64,000 nt of DNA from NCBI GenBank assembly GCA_964645045.1, contig CAZXYZ010000001.1:124001-188000 (forward strand), in the 5' to 3' direction. This DNA comes from Anammoximicrobium sp964645045. GTDB lineage: Bacteria; Planctomycetota; Planctomycetia; Pirellulales; Pirellulaceae. Numbering within the stretch: position 1 is the stretch's first letter; every line of letters starts with the position of its first letter. Positions 9,773 through 18,602 of this stretch are shown piece after piece. The notes beneath the pieces were generated by a model, which worked only from the letters and a program-made list of their open reading frames with translations, did not search any database and was not told where the DNA came from. Both the position numbers and the translations under genes were made by a program.

Positions 9773-9994
9773 CTAGTTCGGCCATCGATCAAAGCGAGCC
9801 GCGTTCGGCGTCCTGCGATGGTGGCACGACCGTGCTTCCATCTCGTCTCTGGCAACGACCCCGGCCGCAATTTCCAGAAACAAATCGACGATCTCCTCGT
9901 TTGTAGCGGCGAGGCGACCGCCGTTCAGCCACACGAAGACTTCTGCAACGGCCGCTGCAACCGTTTTCGACGCGAATTTTGCTGGCGGCCTTGT
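9773..9994 (-). pseudogene. Doc/Fic-like toxin remnant
   Basis: A 73-codon frame bounded by stops on both sides, with no start codon in a sensible place, reads into a segment with VFVWLNGGRLAATNEEIVDL. This resembles the C-terminal helices of death-on-curing (Doc) toxins. The upstream residues RPPAKFA resemble the N-terminal part of the same family, but the catalytic HPF...GNKR region that should lie between them is missing. That suggests an internal deletion. It lies next to another broken toxin-antitoxin pair. The family call rests on remembered patterns in a short sequence, so confidence is modest. Confidence 0.4.
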
Positions 9995-10178
9995 CTAGTA
10001 ACGCTGGCGTTCACGGCGGGCTGCTCTGGGAGGCATCCGTCGAATGACAGGAAAGGACGGACGCCCTTCAAACCGTCTTGAACCCTCCGGTAAACTAGAC
10101 CGCAGCGTACTCAATCGCAGCAGGAGACCCAGAAAAAAGTCCTGCCCCCTTTCGCTAACTCGTCGCGACATCCGTTGG

Positions 10179-10403
10179 TTACGGGCCGACGCGTTCCGAG
10201 AGGGCCGTCCTTGCGCGGTCCGCATGACCCGATTCCTCTGCTTGGAAGAAGCGGTACTTGCCAGATCGCTTCAATTCATCCTGAAACGCCCGGTAGCACG
10301 CTACCACTTTGTGCGGGTCGTGGCCACAGCGCCGCGAGATCTCGTGACGCACACCGCGCACTTCGCGGATCACTTCATCAGCCTTTTTTGTCATCTCCGC
10401 CAA
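10179..10403 (-). CDS. Small protein, putative antitoxin to the adjacent PIN gene
   Basis: 74 residues, highly charged, starting ATG at 10403 inside the last codons of the PIN gene (26-nt overlap). It contains the stretch KKADEVIREVRGVRHEI, followed by a predicted helix and KRSGKYRF. I recognise this as the small partner that follows this kind of PIN toxin in planctomycete and cyanobacterial genomes, but not as a named family. No DNA-binding motif is clear. The antitoxin role is inferred from position. The partner toxin gene carries a stop codon, so this may be an orphan. Confidence 0.6.
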   Translation of the reverse strand: MAEMTKKADEVIREVRGVRHEISRRCGHDPHKVVACYRAFQDELKRSGKYRFFQAEESGHADRARTALSERVGP

Positions 10404-10863
10404 CGTAATTTAGCGGTGTCGTCACGAGGGGCGTTGGCAACCCCAGTTCCCGATTGACCGCTCGTATATGTCGCATTTTATTCGGGCTGGCGAGATGCCG
10501 GCAATTCCAGGTCAGCAGTACGTCCATCCGGTAGTAGGAAGCGACAGCCAAGTGAAGCGCGTCGCCACCCGGATCATTCGGCATCGCCCGCCTCTCGATG
10601 TAGGTCCCCACGGTGTGTTCAACGTCGTCACTGATATCCAGCAATTCGATTTCGGCAATCAAGTCCAATCGTTCCGCCGTTTTCTCGCTGGAACCCTGCT
10701 GCAGTTCGAGAATCACGGCCGGAGATGTAAACAACTCGAATTGCGGTGCGCACTCGAACCACCACTGCCGCGTCCAATGCATCCGAGCGACTGACTCCAC
10801 GTCCGTCCGCAACGTGTGTTAGAAGCTCGGTATCGTCGTTTCGATGTAGACGCGATCTGCCAT
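10378..10863 (-). pseudogene. PIN-domain (VapC-like) toxin gene with premature stop
   Basis: From ATG at 10863 the frame reads MADRVYIETTIPSF, then TAA at 10819-10821, and continues in the same frame for 147 more codons. The family normally has a Tyr right after SF, so a single-base change from TAC or TAT to TAA explains the stop. The rest reads through typical PIN features: acidic residues in IYIET-type strand 1, VILELQQG, GGDALHLAVA, and LLTWNCRHLA near the end. A TTG at 10812 just after the stop could restart translation but would lack strand 1 and the first catalytic Asp/Glu region. It overlaps the putative antitoxin gene downstream. Confidence 0.75.
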
Positions 10864-11473
10864 CCATTACCCCATTCGAGCCAGTCGCCACAACGGGCAG
10901 CACCTACGCCCGTAACATTTATGTGAACAGAAAAATCCTGAAATGACACTGCCAAAATCAGAATTCTTTCCGAGTTTTTGGGGGCGATTGGAGAATCTTT
11001 TGCTATCCCGGCTTGCAAGCCTCTTGCTGAACATGTACACAAACACACTGAAAGTCATGGCTGCCGAGTATCCAACGTGCGGGGAGGCTACGTTCCATGC
11101 CATCCACGGCCACCATGGTCCGACCCAATTCGGCTCGTCTCCGGCCGATCAATCAGGGACGGCACGCTGCACCCACGGGTGAGAATTCGGCCCCCTTTCG
11201 TCCACGAGCGCCCCCCGCGCGCCTTCGGTTTGCGGTACCTTGCCGTCAAACGATGACTCGCCAAGCCCGAACGCGGCGCGGGCCCAGCCACAACTGACGC
11301 TCGAAACTGACGTCGAATTATCCAAAGTCCGAAGGGGAATTGCAATCGCGACGGACCAAGAACCTGGGGGATTTTCAAGGAGCGGCAATGCTTCCCGGAA
11401 TGGGGAAAAACGGTTGGAGCGAGCGTGGGATGCCTTGTTGAAGACAGGACACGCGGAGGCCACGGCGCGACCG
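10864..11473. other. Gene-free stretch, nothing recognised
   Basis: About 600 bp between the broken PIN gene and the large palindrome. Short open frames exist on both strands, but none has a family resemblance, a ribosome binding site or consistent codon use. No repeat of the types found elsewhere in the window is seen. Confidence 0.5.
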
Positions 11474-11605
11474 TAGCAACGCGGGCCGAAATAACTTCGC
11501 GGTTTCGATCCGGGGCGCAACCGGCAGCGACAAAGAATTAGTCGCGTAGCGACCTCATGAACGATAGAGGTAGGGAGGACCGGTTGCCCGGCTCCCCCTC
11601 CCTCC

Positions 11606-11638
11606 GAACCGTACGGCCGGGTCTCCCGGGTACGGCTC
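11606..11638 (-). ncRNA. Group II intron domain V
   Basis: On the minus strand this 33-nt segment starts GAGCCGTAC and ends GTACGGTTC, with inner stem CCGGG/CCCGG and a GAGA-type loop. This is the catalytic domain V of group II introns, including the conserved AGC triad. A G-rich stem resembling domain VI follows at once toward 11571. Confidence 0.88.
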
Positions 11639-11639
11639 T

Positions 11640-12057
11640 CCGGTTGGTGGTTTTACCTCGGAGGATTGACTGGCTACCACATGGGCCGCTTTCAAGGTGT
11701 ACAATCCAAGCTTAGCAAAGTAGGCGTTCGGCCAACGCTGATGATCCGACCCGCGACCACGCCCGCGTTTCTTCTGACGCTTGCGCAGGATGCTCCGCAG
11801 ACGCATGCGTACCCATTGGTCGATCGGCTCAAACGTGGTGTAGTGGCTATGTCGAAAGTAACCAAACCATCCCTGCATTGTGCGGTTGATGTCGGCGATA
11901 ATGGCTGGCAAGCTCCGGCCGTTGGTACGACGCGTCTTGGGACGAAGCGACGTTTTCAACCTCTGGATGCTCTTGGGCCGGGGCCAACGATATCCACGCT
12001 CGAAGTGATAGCCCGGAAGGGCACTACCGCCGGTTTGAGTTCCGTGTGTTTGGTCAT
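11640..12057 (-). pseudogene. Group II intron reverse transcriptase/maturase, internally deleted
   Basis: From about 12013 downward the minus strand encodes GYHFERGYRWPRPKSIQ, then TMQGWFGYFRHSH, then QWVRMRLRSILRKRQKK and AHVVASQSS. This is the end of the thumb/maturase (X) domain of intron-encoded proteins. The whole reverse transcriptase domain with its YADD motif, some 300 residues, is absent. About 44 nt upstream an ATG (12057) begins a short frame that could be the original N-terminus, in another reading frame. The deletion therefore removed the centre of the ORF while leaving the ribozyme ends intact. Confidence 0.85.
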
Positions 12058-12928
12058 TGCGTCTCCACCTTCCTGCGTCCCTTCGCTCCGGCCTGTGGGG
12101 CCTTCGTTTCTGCGGCCGACCGGCTTGGCGTAGCCGGCCCTGTCGCTCTTGTTCCCCTGGCGTTACCCGGCTTCTTCGCTACTATGGACGCTCTGAATCC
12201 TGCACGGTCCGGTTCTTCGTGTCGGTCTTCGCGACAAATGAACGCCGGTCCTTTCGCCCGTACAGGCATCCTTCCTTCACGTCATCGAATCTTCCGACCA
12301 TTCCATCTCCAACCACCTGTTGCGTCCCACGGGCCGACCTGGTTTCCTTCCCCCGGGCTTACCGCCGCGACCGCACCGACAGTGCGGCGCACCCACTCGG
12401 CGTCACTTGGGCTTCGCCACTGGCTAGCAGGCTCGCCACAGCAACCGGCCGAATCGAGTTCGTCACGATCCTACGGACTGGTCGTTCACCTGCAGTTGCT
12501 CTCCACCCCCCCTCACGAGGACGCAATTACTTACCGTTACAGAGTTCAGGTCCAACTCTGACGAGGACTTTCACCTCGCTGATTCGATGCGCTCGGAAAC
12601 GCACTAGCCGTGGGTTTCAACCCACGGAGGTCAATTCCAAGACTCGGTACAAGTCGCGTAGCGACGACTGAACCCGCGGCTTGACGGGTTCGCCGGGTCA
12701 GCCGTCGCTACGCAACTGAGGCATCTCGGCGGAACTCCCACCGTGGGTTGAAACCCACGGCTACGTTCATCAGGTCGCTACGCGACGAGTACTTCGTCGC
12801 TGCCGATTGCGTCTCGAACCGAAAGCGGGAAGTTGTTTCGGCCCGCGCTGCTAGTGCTTGCACGCATCAAGTTCGGTATATTGCTGGCGCCATCCAATCG
12901 TCCCAAGAGTCCTAGCGGAGATTGCGCC

Positions 12929-15900
12929 ATGTCTGCCTTATTTGCTTGTCGATCGCTGCGCGTTTCATCCTTGCTAATCGCGGCCTCCTTGAGCCTGGGC
13001 GCCGTCGAGGTGCCCGCCGCGCAGCGAGGCGAATCTCTTCTGTCTCGCCTCGCTATCTCGCGCGGCCTGTGCGTGGTACTGGGCGATACCAACGGGGACA
13101 CGGCAATCCAACTGGCGCGCGACAGCGAGTTGCTGATCTACGTCCAACTGCCTCGTGCGGAAGACGTCGCCGCCGCGCGGCGAGCGGCTGCGGAAGCGGG
13201 ATTCTACGGGACGCGGATTTACGTCGAACAGGGCGATCCAGCGCTTCTGTACCTGGCGGACAACCTGGCCGATGCGTTGGTGGCAACCGGCGATTTGGCC
13301 GGCGTGAGCAATGCGGAAGTGCTCCGCGTGCTGCGTCCGCAGGGCAAAGCCATCCTGGGCGGCCGGGAACTGGTCAAGCCGGTCCCGGAGGGCGTGGATG
13401 AATGGAGCCATCCGTACCACGGCCCGGACAACAACCCGCAATCGCAGGACCGCCTGGCGCGAGGCCCGTACCTGACGCAATTCCTGGCCGATCCGCGGTA
13501 CGCTCCGCTGCCACAAGTCGCCGTCGCGGCGGGAGGCCGCGTATTCAAAGCGTTCGGGCACATCGCCTTCAAGGCGCGTGAAGAGCCGTGGCTGGACACG
13601 CTGGCCGCGTTCAGCGGCTACAACGGCACGCTGCTGTGGCGGCGCGAGATTCCCGCCGCGTTGATGGTGCATCGCAACACGCTGATCGCGACGCCGACGA
13701 CCGTGTATTTTGGAGACGATCAGTCGTGCAAAGTGATCGATGCGGCCACGGGCCAGACGCGGGACGAAATCGCTCCGCCCGCGGACCTGGCAGGCGGTAC
13801 GTTCTGGAAATGGATGGCCTTGGAGGACGGCGTGCTGTACGCCTTGATCGGCGAGCAGGAGCAGCGGGATCCAGTCATCCGGCTGCGGTCGACCAACCAC
13901 GGCTGGCCCTGGAACCCGCTGTCGCCGGGCTATAACCAGCCCGAGCATACCTGGGGCTTCGGCCGGACGCTGCTGGCCATCGACCCGGAAACGAAGAAGA
14001 TCTTGTGGCGTTACCAGGAGCCGGAGCCGATCGACAGCCGGGCGCTGTGTATGAGCCACGGCCGAATTTACGCTTTTCGCATGGGCACGTTTCTCACTTG
14101 CCTGGACGCGAAAACGGGCCAGGCGGCGTGGCGCAAGACGCCGCAGAACGACGCCCCGTTGTTCGAGTCGCTGGGCGGCTACTTGAATCGCCAGGACTGG
14201 CGCACCAACTGGCGCACGACAGCCTATTTGAAGTGCAGCGACAAGGTCTTGTACTTTGCCGGGCCACAGGTGGCCAAGCTGGTCGCGGTCGCGGCGGCCG
14301 ACGGCCGCGTGCTGTGGGAGCAACCGTACAGCAACTATCAACTCGTATTGCGCGACGACGGGCTGTACGCGCTCAGCGGCCAGGTGGGCGCCGAAGTCGG
14401 CATGGGCGGCCAATTCCGGCCCGAGTTGTCCCGCGTCCCGGAACCCAGCCGCAAGTTCGATCCGCTGAGCGGTCAGATTTTGGCGGAACTCAATCTGGGA
14501 CGCCGAGCTTGCACGCGGCCGACCGGATCGATCGATGCCGTGTTCTGTCGAGCCAATGGCGGCTCGACGCGTTTGGATGTGTCGTCGAACCAATGGGAAT
14601 TGATCTCGCCGATGCGGGCCCAATGCCAGGACGGCGTGACCATCGCCAACGGGCTGTTGTACTGGTGGCCGTCCACGTGCGACTGTAACTTGACGCTGTA
14701 CGGCATTACGTGCCTGGGTCCGGCAGGCGATTATCGGTTCGATCAGCCGGCCACGGATGCAGATCGCCTGGAAAGTACTGCCGCGTCGGCCACCGTCACC
14801 GCTCTGACGCAGTCCGACGCCGACTGGCCCGTGTTTCGCGCGGACAACAGCAGCTCGGGGACGACGGCGGCCGAGGTGCCCGCGACCGTTCAGCAAGCGT
14901 GGCGAGCGGCGCTGCCGCAGGGCGTCACGCCAACGGCGCCCACGACGGTCGGTGATTTGGTGTTTGTGGCCGGTTCGGACGGCGTCGTGCGGGCGTTGGA
15001 GGTGGGGTCCGGGCAACCGAAATGGACTGCGTTCACCGGCGGCGCGATTCGCTTGCCGCCGACGATCGCCGATGGCCGAGTGCTGGCCGGCTCGGGCGAC
15101 GGCTGGGTGTACGCCTGGGAAGCCGCCACGGGACGGCTGCTGTGGCGGTTTCGCGCGGCGCCCGTTGAACGCCGGATTCCCGTGTACGGGCAATTGTCTT
15201 CGACGTGGCCTGCCGCCAGTGGCGTGTTGGTCGAGAACGGAGTGGCTTATGTGGCCGCCGGCATCGTGAACTACGACGGCACGCACGTCTATGCCTTGGA
15301 TGCCGCCACGGGCAAGATCAAGTGGCAGAACAACGCCACCGGACACATGGACCCGATCGGCCGCACGGGCGTCAGCGTGCAAGGCCAGATGCTGGCATTC
15401 GACGGCCGGCTGTGGCTGGCCGGAGGCAACGTCGTGTCGCCTGCTGCATTCGATTTGCAGGACGGCCGGTGCCTGAACGATCCGGCGCAACACGTGCGGC
15501 GAACCGTCAACAACAACGTCCCAGCGTCGGAAAGTCCGCGCGGCAGCGAACTGTACCGGATTGGTAACCAGGTCTTTGTCAGCGGCAAGCCGTACTACTC
15601 GCACCCGCAGTACCCGGTTTACGATTGGTCGGTGACGAACAATACCGTTTACGCTCGCGTCGGCGACCGCGATTTGGCGTGGTTCAACAAGGCCAAACTG
15701 GCGTTCTATTCGGGCAGCGAATCGAGTTCGCCGGAAGCGTTTGCCCGAGCTTGGGGCAAGGCGGAGGTCGCCGGGTTGACGCCGCTATGGTCGCACCCGA
15801 CACCCAACGGCCGGGCGCTGGCGGTGGGCAAGAACGCGGCCGTCGTGGCCACGGACACCGAGGTGCAGGCGATTGGACTGAGCGACGGCAAACCGCTGTG

Positions 15901-16006
15901 GACGCAACCGCTGCCCGCGCCCCCGGTGTCCTGGGGCTTGGCATTGACTCGCGATGGCCGCGTGCTGGTGACCCTGGAGAACGGCGACGTGATGTGTTTT
16001 CGCTAG
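12929..16006 (+). CDS. Secreted PQQ-type beta-propeller protein with methyltransferase-like N-terminal domain
   Basis: 1025 residues from ATG 12929, with GGAG at 12917-12920; a signal peptide (LLIAASLSLGAVEVPAA) ends near residue 31. Residues about 35-165 look like a class I SAM-dependent methyltransferase fold: strand LCVVLGDTNGD, acidic strand ends, then ADALVATGD and VLRVLRPQGKAILGG. The rest is PQQ-like WD propeller, with repeats such as LLWRREIPA, KILWRYQEPE, RVLWEQPY and YALDAATGKIKWQ. The methyltransferase glycine motif is degenerate (GDTNGDT), so activity is doubtful. The ThuA gene and a second propeller gene follow on the same strand. A secreted sugar dehydrogenase or scaffold role is possible; substrate unknown. 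Confidence 0.85.
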   Translation: MSALFACRSLRVSSLLIAASLSLGAVEVPAAQRGESLLSRLAISRGLCVVLGDTNGDTAIQLARDSELLIYVQLPRAEDVAAARRAAAEAGFYGTRIYVEQGDPALLYLADNLADALVATGDLAGVSNAEVLRVLRPQGKAILGGRELVKPVPEGVDEWSHPYHGPDNNPQSQDRLARGPYLTQFLADPRYAPLPQVAVAAGGRVFKAFGHIAFKAREEPWLDTLAAFSGYNGTLLWRREIPAALMVHRNTLIATPTTVYFGDDQSCKVIDAATGQTRDEIAPPADLAGGTFWKWMALEDGVLYALIGEQEQRDPVIRLRSTNHGWPWNPLSPGYNQPEHTWGFGRTLLAIDPETKKILWRYQEPEPIDSRALCMSHGRIYAFRMGTFLTCLDAKTGQAAWRKTPQNDAPLFESLGGYLNRQDWRTNWRTTAYLKCSDKVLYFAGPQVAKLVAVAAADGRVLWEQPYSNYQLVLRDDGLYALSGQVGAEVGMGGQFRPELSRVPEPSRKFDPLSGQILAELNLGRRACTRPTGSIDAVFCRANGGSTRLDVSSNQWELISPMRAQCQDGVTIANGLLYWWPSTCDCNLTLYGITCLGPAGDYRFDQPATDADRLESTAASATVTALTQSDADWPVFRADNSSSGTTAAEVPATVQQAWRAALPQGVTPTAPTTVGDLVFVAGSDGVVRALEVGSGQPKWTAFTGGAIRLPPTIADGRVLAGSGDGWVYAWEAATGRLLWRFRAAPVERRIPVYGQLSSTWPAASGVLVENGVAYVAAGIVNYDGTHVYALDAATGKIKWQNNATGHMDPIGRTGVSVQGQMLAFDGRLWLAGGNVVSPAAFDLQDGRCLNDPAQHVRRTVNNNVPASESPRGSELYRIGNQVFVSGKPYYSHPQYPVYDWSVTNNTVYARVGDRDLAWFNKAKLAFYSGSESSSPEAFARAWGKAEVAGLTPLWSHPTPNGRALAVGKNAAVVATDTEVQAIGLSDGKPLWTQPLPAPPVSWGLALTRDGRVLVTLENGDVMCFR

Positions 16007-16115
16007 ATGGCATCGTCGCATGGGGCACTTTTGGAGTGCGGTGACTTGTCACCGCTTTCGATTTCGTTCACACTGCTATACACCACTTGTGATTCACACC
16101 TACAAGGAGCACCTC

Positions 16116-17054
16116 ATGCGACGACACTTCATTCACTTGGCAATCGGACTTGCGTTCGCCGGTTCGGCACTGGCCGCGACATCGCAGCCGGCCGCTGCCG
16201 CCGAGGGCAAGAAGCAGATTGTGTTCGTCCACGGCAAGGCGAGTCACGGTTACGGCGGGCATGCCTACGGTCCCGCGTTTCGGATGCTGGCCCGGATGTT
16301 GAACGAAAATGTCCCCGCCGTCCAGGCCGTCGTCATTCAGGACGATCAGGACCTGGCGCCGCTGGATACCGCCGATGCGATCATGTTGGGCAGCGACGGC
16401 GGCGGCTTGGTAAAGAAACTCGCCGATCGGTTGGCACCGCTCATGAAACAAGGCGTGGGACTGGCCTGCATCCACTACACCGTGGACCCGGGCGATCCGA
16501 AGGCGGTCAAGAACCTGATCGCGTGGATCGGCGGCGCGTACGAGCAGCACTGGTCCGTCAATCCTTTCTGGGAAGCCGAATTCAAGAGCTTTCCCGACCA
16601 TCCCGCCGCGCGAGGCTTGAAGCCGTTCAAGGTCCGGGACGAGTGGTACTACCACATGCGGTTCGCCGAAGACATGAAAGGCGTCACGCCCATCCTGTCC
16701 GCCGTGCCGCCCGAGCGGACCCGCCAAGGCAAGGACGGCCCGCACAGCGGTAACCCGACCGTCCGTGCTCGGACGGGCATGGCGGAGGTCGTCGGCTGGG
16801 TGTACGAGCGTCCGGGCGGTGGCCGCGGGTTCGGCTTCACCGGCATGCACACGCACTGGGCCTGGGCGCAGGACAGCTTCCGCAAATCCGTCCTGAACGC
16901 TTTGGTCTGGATCGCCGGCGCCGAAGTGCCGGCCAACGGCGTCCCGTCGCAGACGCCGACGCTGGAGCAGTTGGAAGCCGACCTCGGCCAGCCGCGGCCC
17001 GAGAACTTCAACGCCGATGCGATCCGGCAGGAAATTGCCAAGATGAACCAGTGA
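16116..17054 (+). CDS. Secreted ThuA domain-containing protein
   Basis: 312 residues from ATG 16116, with AAGGAG at 16104-16109. A signal peptide (HLAIGLAFAGSALA) ends near residue 24-35. The ThuA (trehalose utilisation, glutamine-amidotransferase-like) fold is shown by IVFVHGKASHGYGGHAYG at the first strand, DAIMLGSDGGG in the middle, GVGLACIHYTVD at the position of the amidotransferase nucleophile elbow, and GFGFTGMHTHWAWAQD near the C-terminus. The nucleophile position holds Ile-His rather than Cys, as is usual for ThuA. Neighbouring PQQ propellers suggest carbohydrate or quinone-linked oxidation; the substrate is unknown. Confidence 0.9.
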   Translation: MRRHFIHLAIGLAFAGSALAATSQPAAAAEGKKQIVFVHGKASHGYGGHAYGPAFRMLARMLNENVPAVQAVVIQDDQDLAPLDTADAIMLGSDGGGLVKKLADRLAPLMKQGVGLACIHYTVDPGDPKAVKNLIAWIGGAYEQHWSVNPFWEAEFKSFPDHPAARGLKPFKVRDEWYYHMRFAEDMKGVTPILSAVPPERTRQGKDGPHSGNPTVRARTGMAEVVGWVYERPGGGRGFGFTGMHTHWAWAQDSFRKSVLNALVWIAGAEVPANGVPSQTPTLEQLEADLGQPRPENFNADAIRQEIAKMNQ

Positions 17055-17094
17055 TGGACGGGCAGGAGAGGGCTGTGACTTGTTCATTCGACCC

Positions 17095-17170
17095 GTTGGA
17101 GTTCACGCTTTAGCGTGTGCTTGGGCGAGTCTTCCCTTCCACCAGGACAGCCTGAAGGCTGAACTCCAAC
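17095..17170. repeat. REP-like inverted repeat
   Basis: GTTGGAGTTCACGCTTTAGC at 17095 onward is partly inverted at 17148-17170, which ends TGAACTCCAAC. Each side also forms its own small hairpin (CACGC/GCGTG and CAGCC/GGCTG). It sits between the ThuA and second propeller genes. Confidence 0.65.
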
Positions 17171-17251
17171 ACGAGTCACCGCCTCGGCGCGCTTTGTTCC
17201 CGTTGACCAAACGTGATTCTCGAACGTGTCAATCCTCAGGAGGTTGTTTCA

Positions 17252-18574
17252 ATGCGTCTGTGCTTGCTGGCGTTGTTCACAATCGTCTGTCTGCTCGTGC
17301 CGCCCGCCATTGGGGACGACTGGCCGCAATGGCTGGGCCCGAACCGCGACAGCGTGTGGCGGGAAAAAGGGATTGTGGATCGTTTTCCTCAGGGCGGACT
17401 GCCTGTCCAATGGCGAGCCCCCGTGGGACTGGGCTACGCCGGGCCCGCCGTGGTCGGCGGCAAGGTCTACCTGATGGACTACGTGCGCCGCTCGGGCCAG
17501 GTGACCAACAACCCTGGCGGCCCGGACAAGCTGGAAGGTACGGAGCGGGTGCTGTGCCTGGACGCCGCGACGAGCAAGTTGTTGTGGAAGCACGAATACG
17601 ACCGGCCTTACAACATCTCGTTCGGCGGCGGACCTCGCTGCACGCCGACCGTCGTTGAGCAACGGGTGTACGCCCTCGGCGCGGAAGGCAACCTGACCTG
17701 CTTGGACGCCCAAACCGGGCAGGTTGTCTGGGCCAAGGATTTCGTAAAGGACTACGGTGCCAAAACGCCGTTTTGGGGCGTTGCGGCGCATCCGTTGGTT
17801 GTCGGCGACTTGCTGTTCTGCGTCGTCGGCGGCGCCGGCAGCGTCGCGGTCGCCTGGGACAAAAACACGGGCCGCGAGGTCTGGCGAGCGCTGTCGGCCG
17901 AACAGCAGGGCTACTGCCCGCCGACCATGATCGAGCATGGCGGCCGAAAGCAACTGATCATCTGGCACGGCGATGCGATCAATGGCTTGGATCCTCGGAC
18001 CGGCGAGGTGTTCTGGTCGGTACCGCTGAAACCCAGCTACGGCATGGCGATCACCACGCCCCGGCAACTCGGCCCCTACCTGCTGGTCACCGGCTACGGC
18101 GACGTGGGCGTGCTGTTGAAGCTGGACGATGCCAAGCCGGCGGCCGAAGTCGTGTGGCGGGGGAAGGCCAAAAACGCCGTCTACTGCGCCAACAGCACGC
18201 CGTTCCTTGAAAACGGCACGATCTACGGGTGCGACGTCGGCAGCGGGGCGTTGATGGGCGTGCGGCTGAGCGACGGCGAGCGTCTGTGGCAGACGCTCGA
18301 ACCTACGACCGGCGGCCGGCGTGGCGGGCGTTACGGGACGGCGTTCCTGGTGAAGCACGAGGACCGTTTCTTCTTGTTCAGCGAAACGGGCGACTTGATC
18401 CAGGCCCAGTTGTCTCCGCAGGGGTACACTGAATTGGGTCGATTCCGCGTGCTGGAACCGACCAGCCCCACATTTGGACGCGACGTGGTCTGGAGCCATC
18501 CGGCGTTTGCGGACAAGTCGGTGTTCGCCCGGAACGACAAGGAATTGGTCCGAGTCAGTCTGGCGGCAGAGTAA
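17252..18574 (+). CDS. Secreted PQQ-like beta-propeller repeat protein
   Basis: 440 residues from ATG 17252; AGGAGG at 17238-17243 decides the start. The signal peptide is LLALFTIVCLLVPPAIG. The mature N-terminus, DDWPQWLGPNRDSVW, is the planctomycete PQQ-propeller hallmark. Blades carry the motifs CLDAATSKLLWKHEY, CLDAQTGQVVWAKDF and GLDPRTGEVFWSVPL. No heme or quinone ligand set is evident, so this is more likely a propeller of the PQQ-like/BamB-like class than an active quinoprotein dehydrogenase. It is the third secreted product in a row on this strand. Confidence 0.92.
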   Translation: MRLCLLALFTIVCLLVPPAIGDDWPQWLGPNRDSVWREKGIVDRFPQGGLPVQWRAPVGLGYAGPAVVGGKVYLMDYVRRSGQVTNNPGGPDKLEGTERVLCLDAATSKLLWKHEYDRPYNISFGGGPRCTPTVVEQRVYALGAEGNLTCLDAQTGQVVWAKDFVKDYGAKTPFWGVAAHPLVVGDLLFCVVGGAGSVAVAWDKNTGREVWRALSAEQQGYCPPTMIEHGGRKQLIIWHGDAINGLDPRTGEVFWSVPLKPSYGMAITTPRQLGPYLLVTGYGDVGVLLKLDDAKPAAEVVWRGKAKNAVYCANSTPFLENGTIYGCDVGSGALMGVRLSDGERLWQTLEPTTGGRRGGRYGTAFLVKHEDRFFLFSETGDLIQAQLSPQGYTELGRFRVLEPTSPTFGRDVVWSHPAFADKSVFARNDKELVRVSLAAE

Positions 18575-18602
18575 TGTAGACACAAAATTTTGCAGGAATC
18601 CT

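Larger units (their letters stand above)
11564..12604 (-). mobile_element. Group II intron, 1041 nt, with deleted maturase ORF
   Basis: Boundaries follow from comparing the interrupted arm of the palindrome with its intact partner at 12741-12786: the exon junction is CGGCTA/CGTTCAT. On the minus strand the intron starts GTGCG, the group II consensus, at 12604 and ends in AT at 11564, fitting the AY rule. GAGGTGAAAGTCCTCG lies near the 5' end, a domain V is at 11606-11638, and a domain VI-like hairpin ends with CCTACC near 11571-11577, where the branch A is expected. The 5' exon ends in the hairpin CCGTGGGT-TGAA-ACCCACGG. The maturase is reduced to its C-terminal part, so the intron cannot move by itself. 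Confidence 0.9.
11474..12853. repeat. Large foldback palindrome (about 340 bp without the inserted intron)
   Basis: The left arm is 11474-11563 plus 12605 to about 12680; the right arm is about 12685-12853. With the group II intron (11564-12604) removed, the two arms are inverted copies. The innermost reliable block, at 11541-11563 plus 12605-12627 against 12741-12786, matches at 45 of 46 positions. It includes the hairpin-forming CCGTGGGTTGAAACCCACGG and the motif GTCGCTACGCGAC. Further out the arms stay clearly related with scattered mismatches to TAGCA and CGCGGGCC on the left and their complement at 12840-12853. Near the apex a second pair around CGTAGCGACG is seen. The element ends about 75 bp before the propeller gene at 12929. 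Confidence 0.88.

Noticed and set aside
12974..15604. A long open frame (876 codons) antisense to the first propeller gene
   Set aside because: High GC content leaves few stops in antisense frames. It has no ribosome binding site or recognisable domain and lies wholly against a gene with clear PQQ-propeller repeats.
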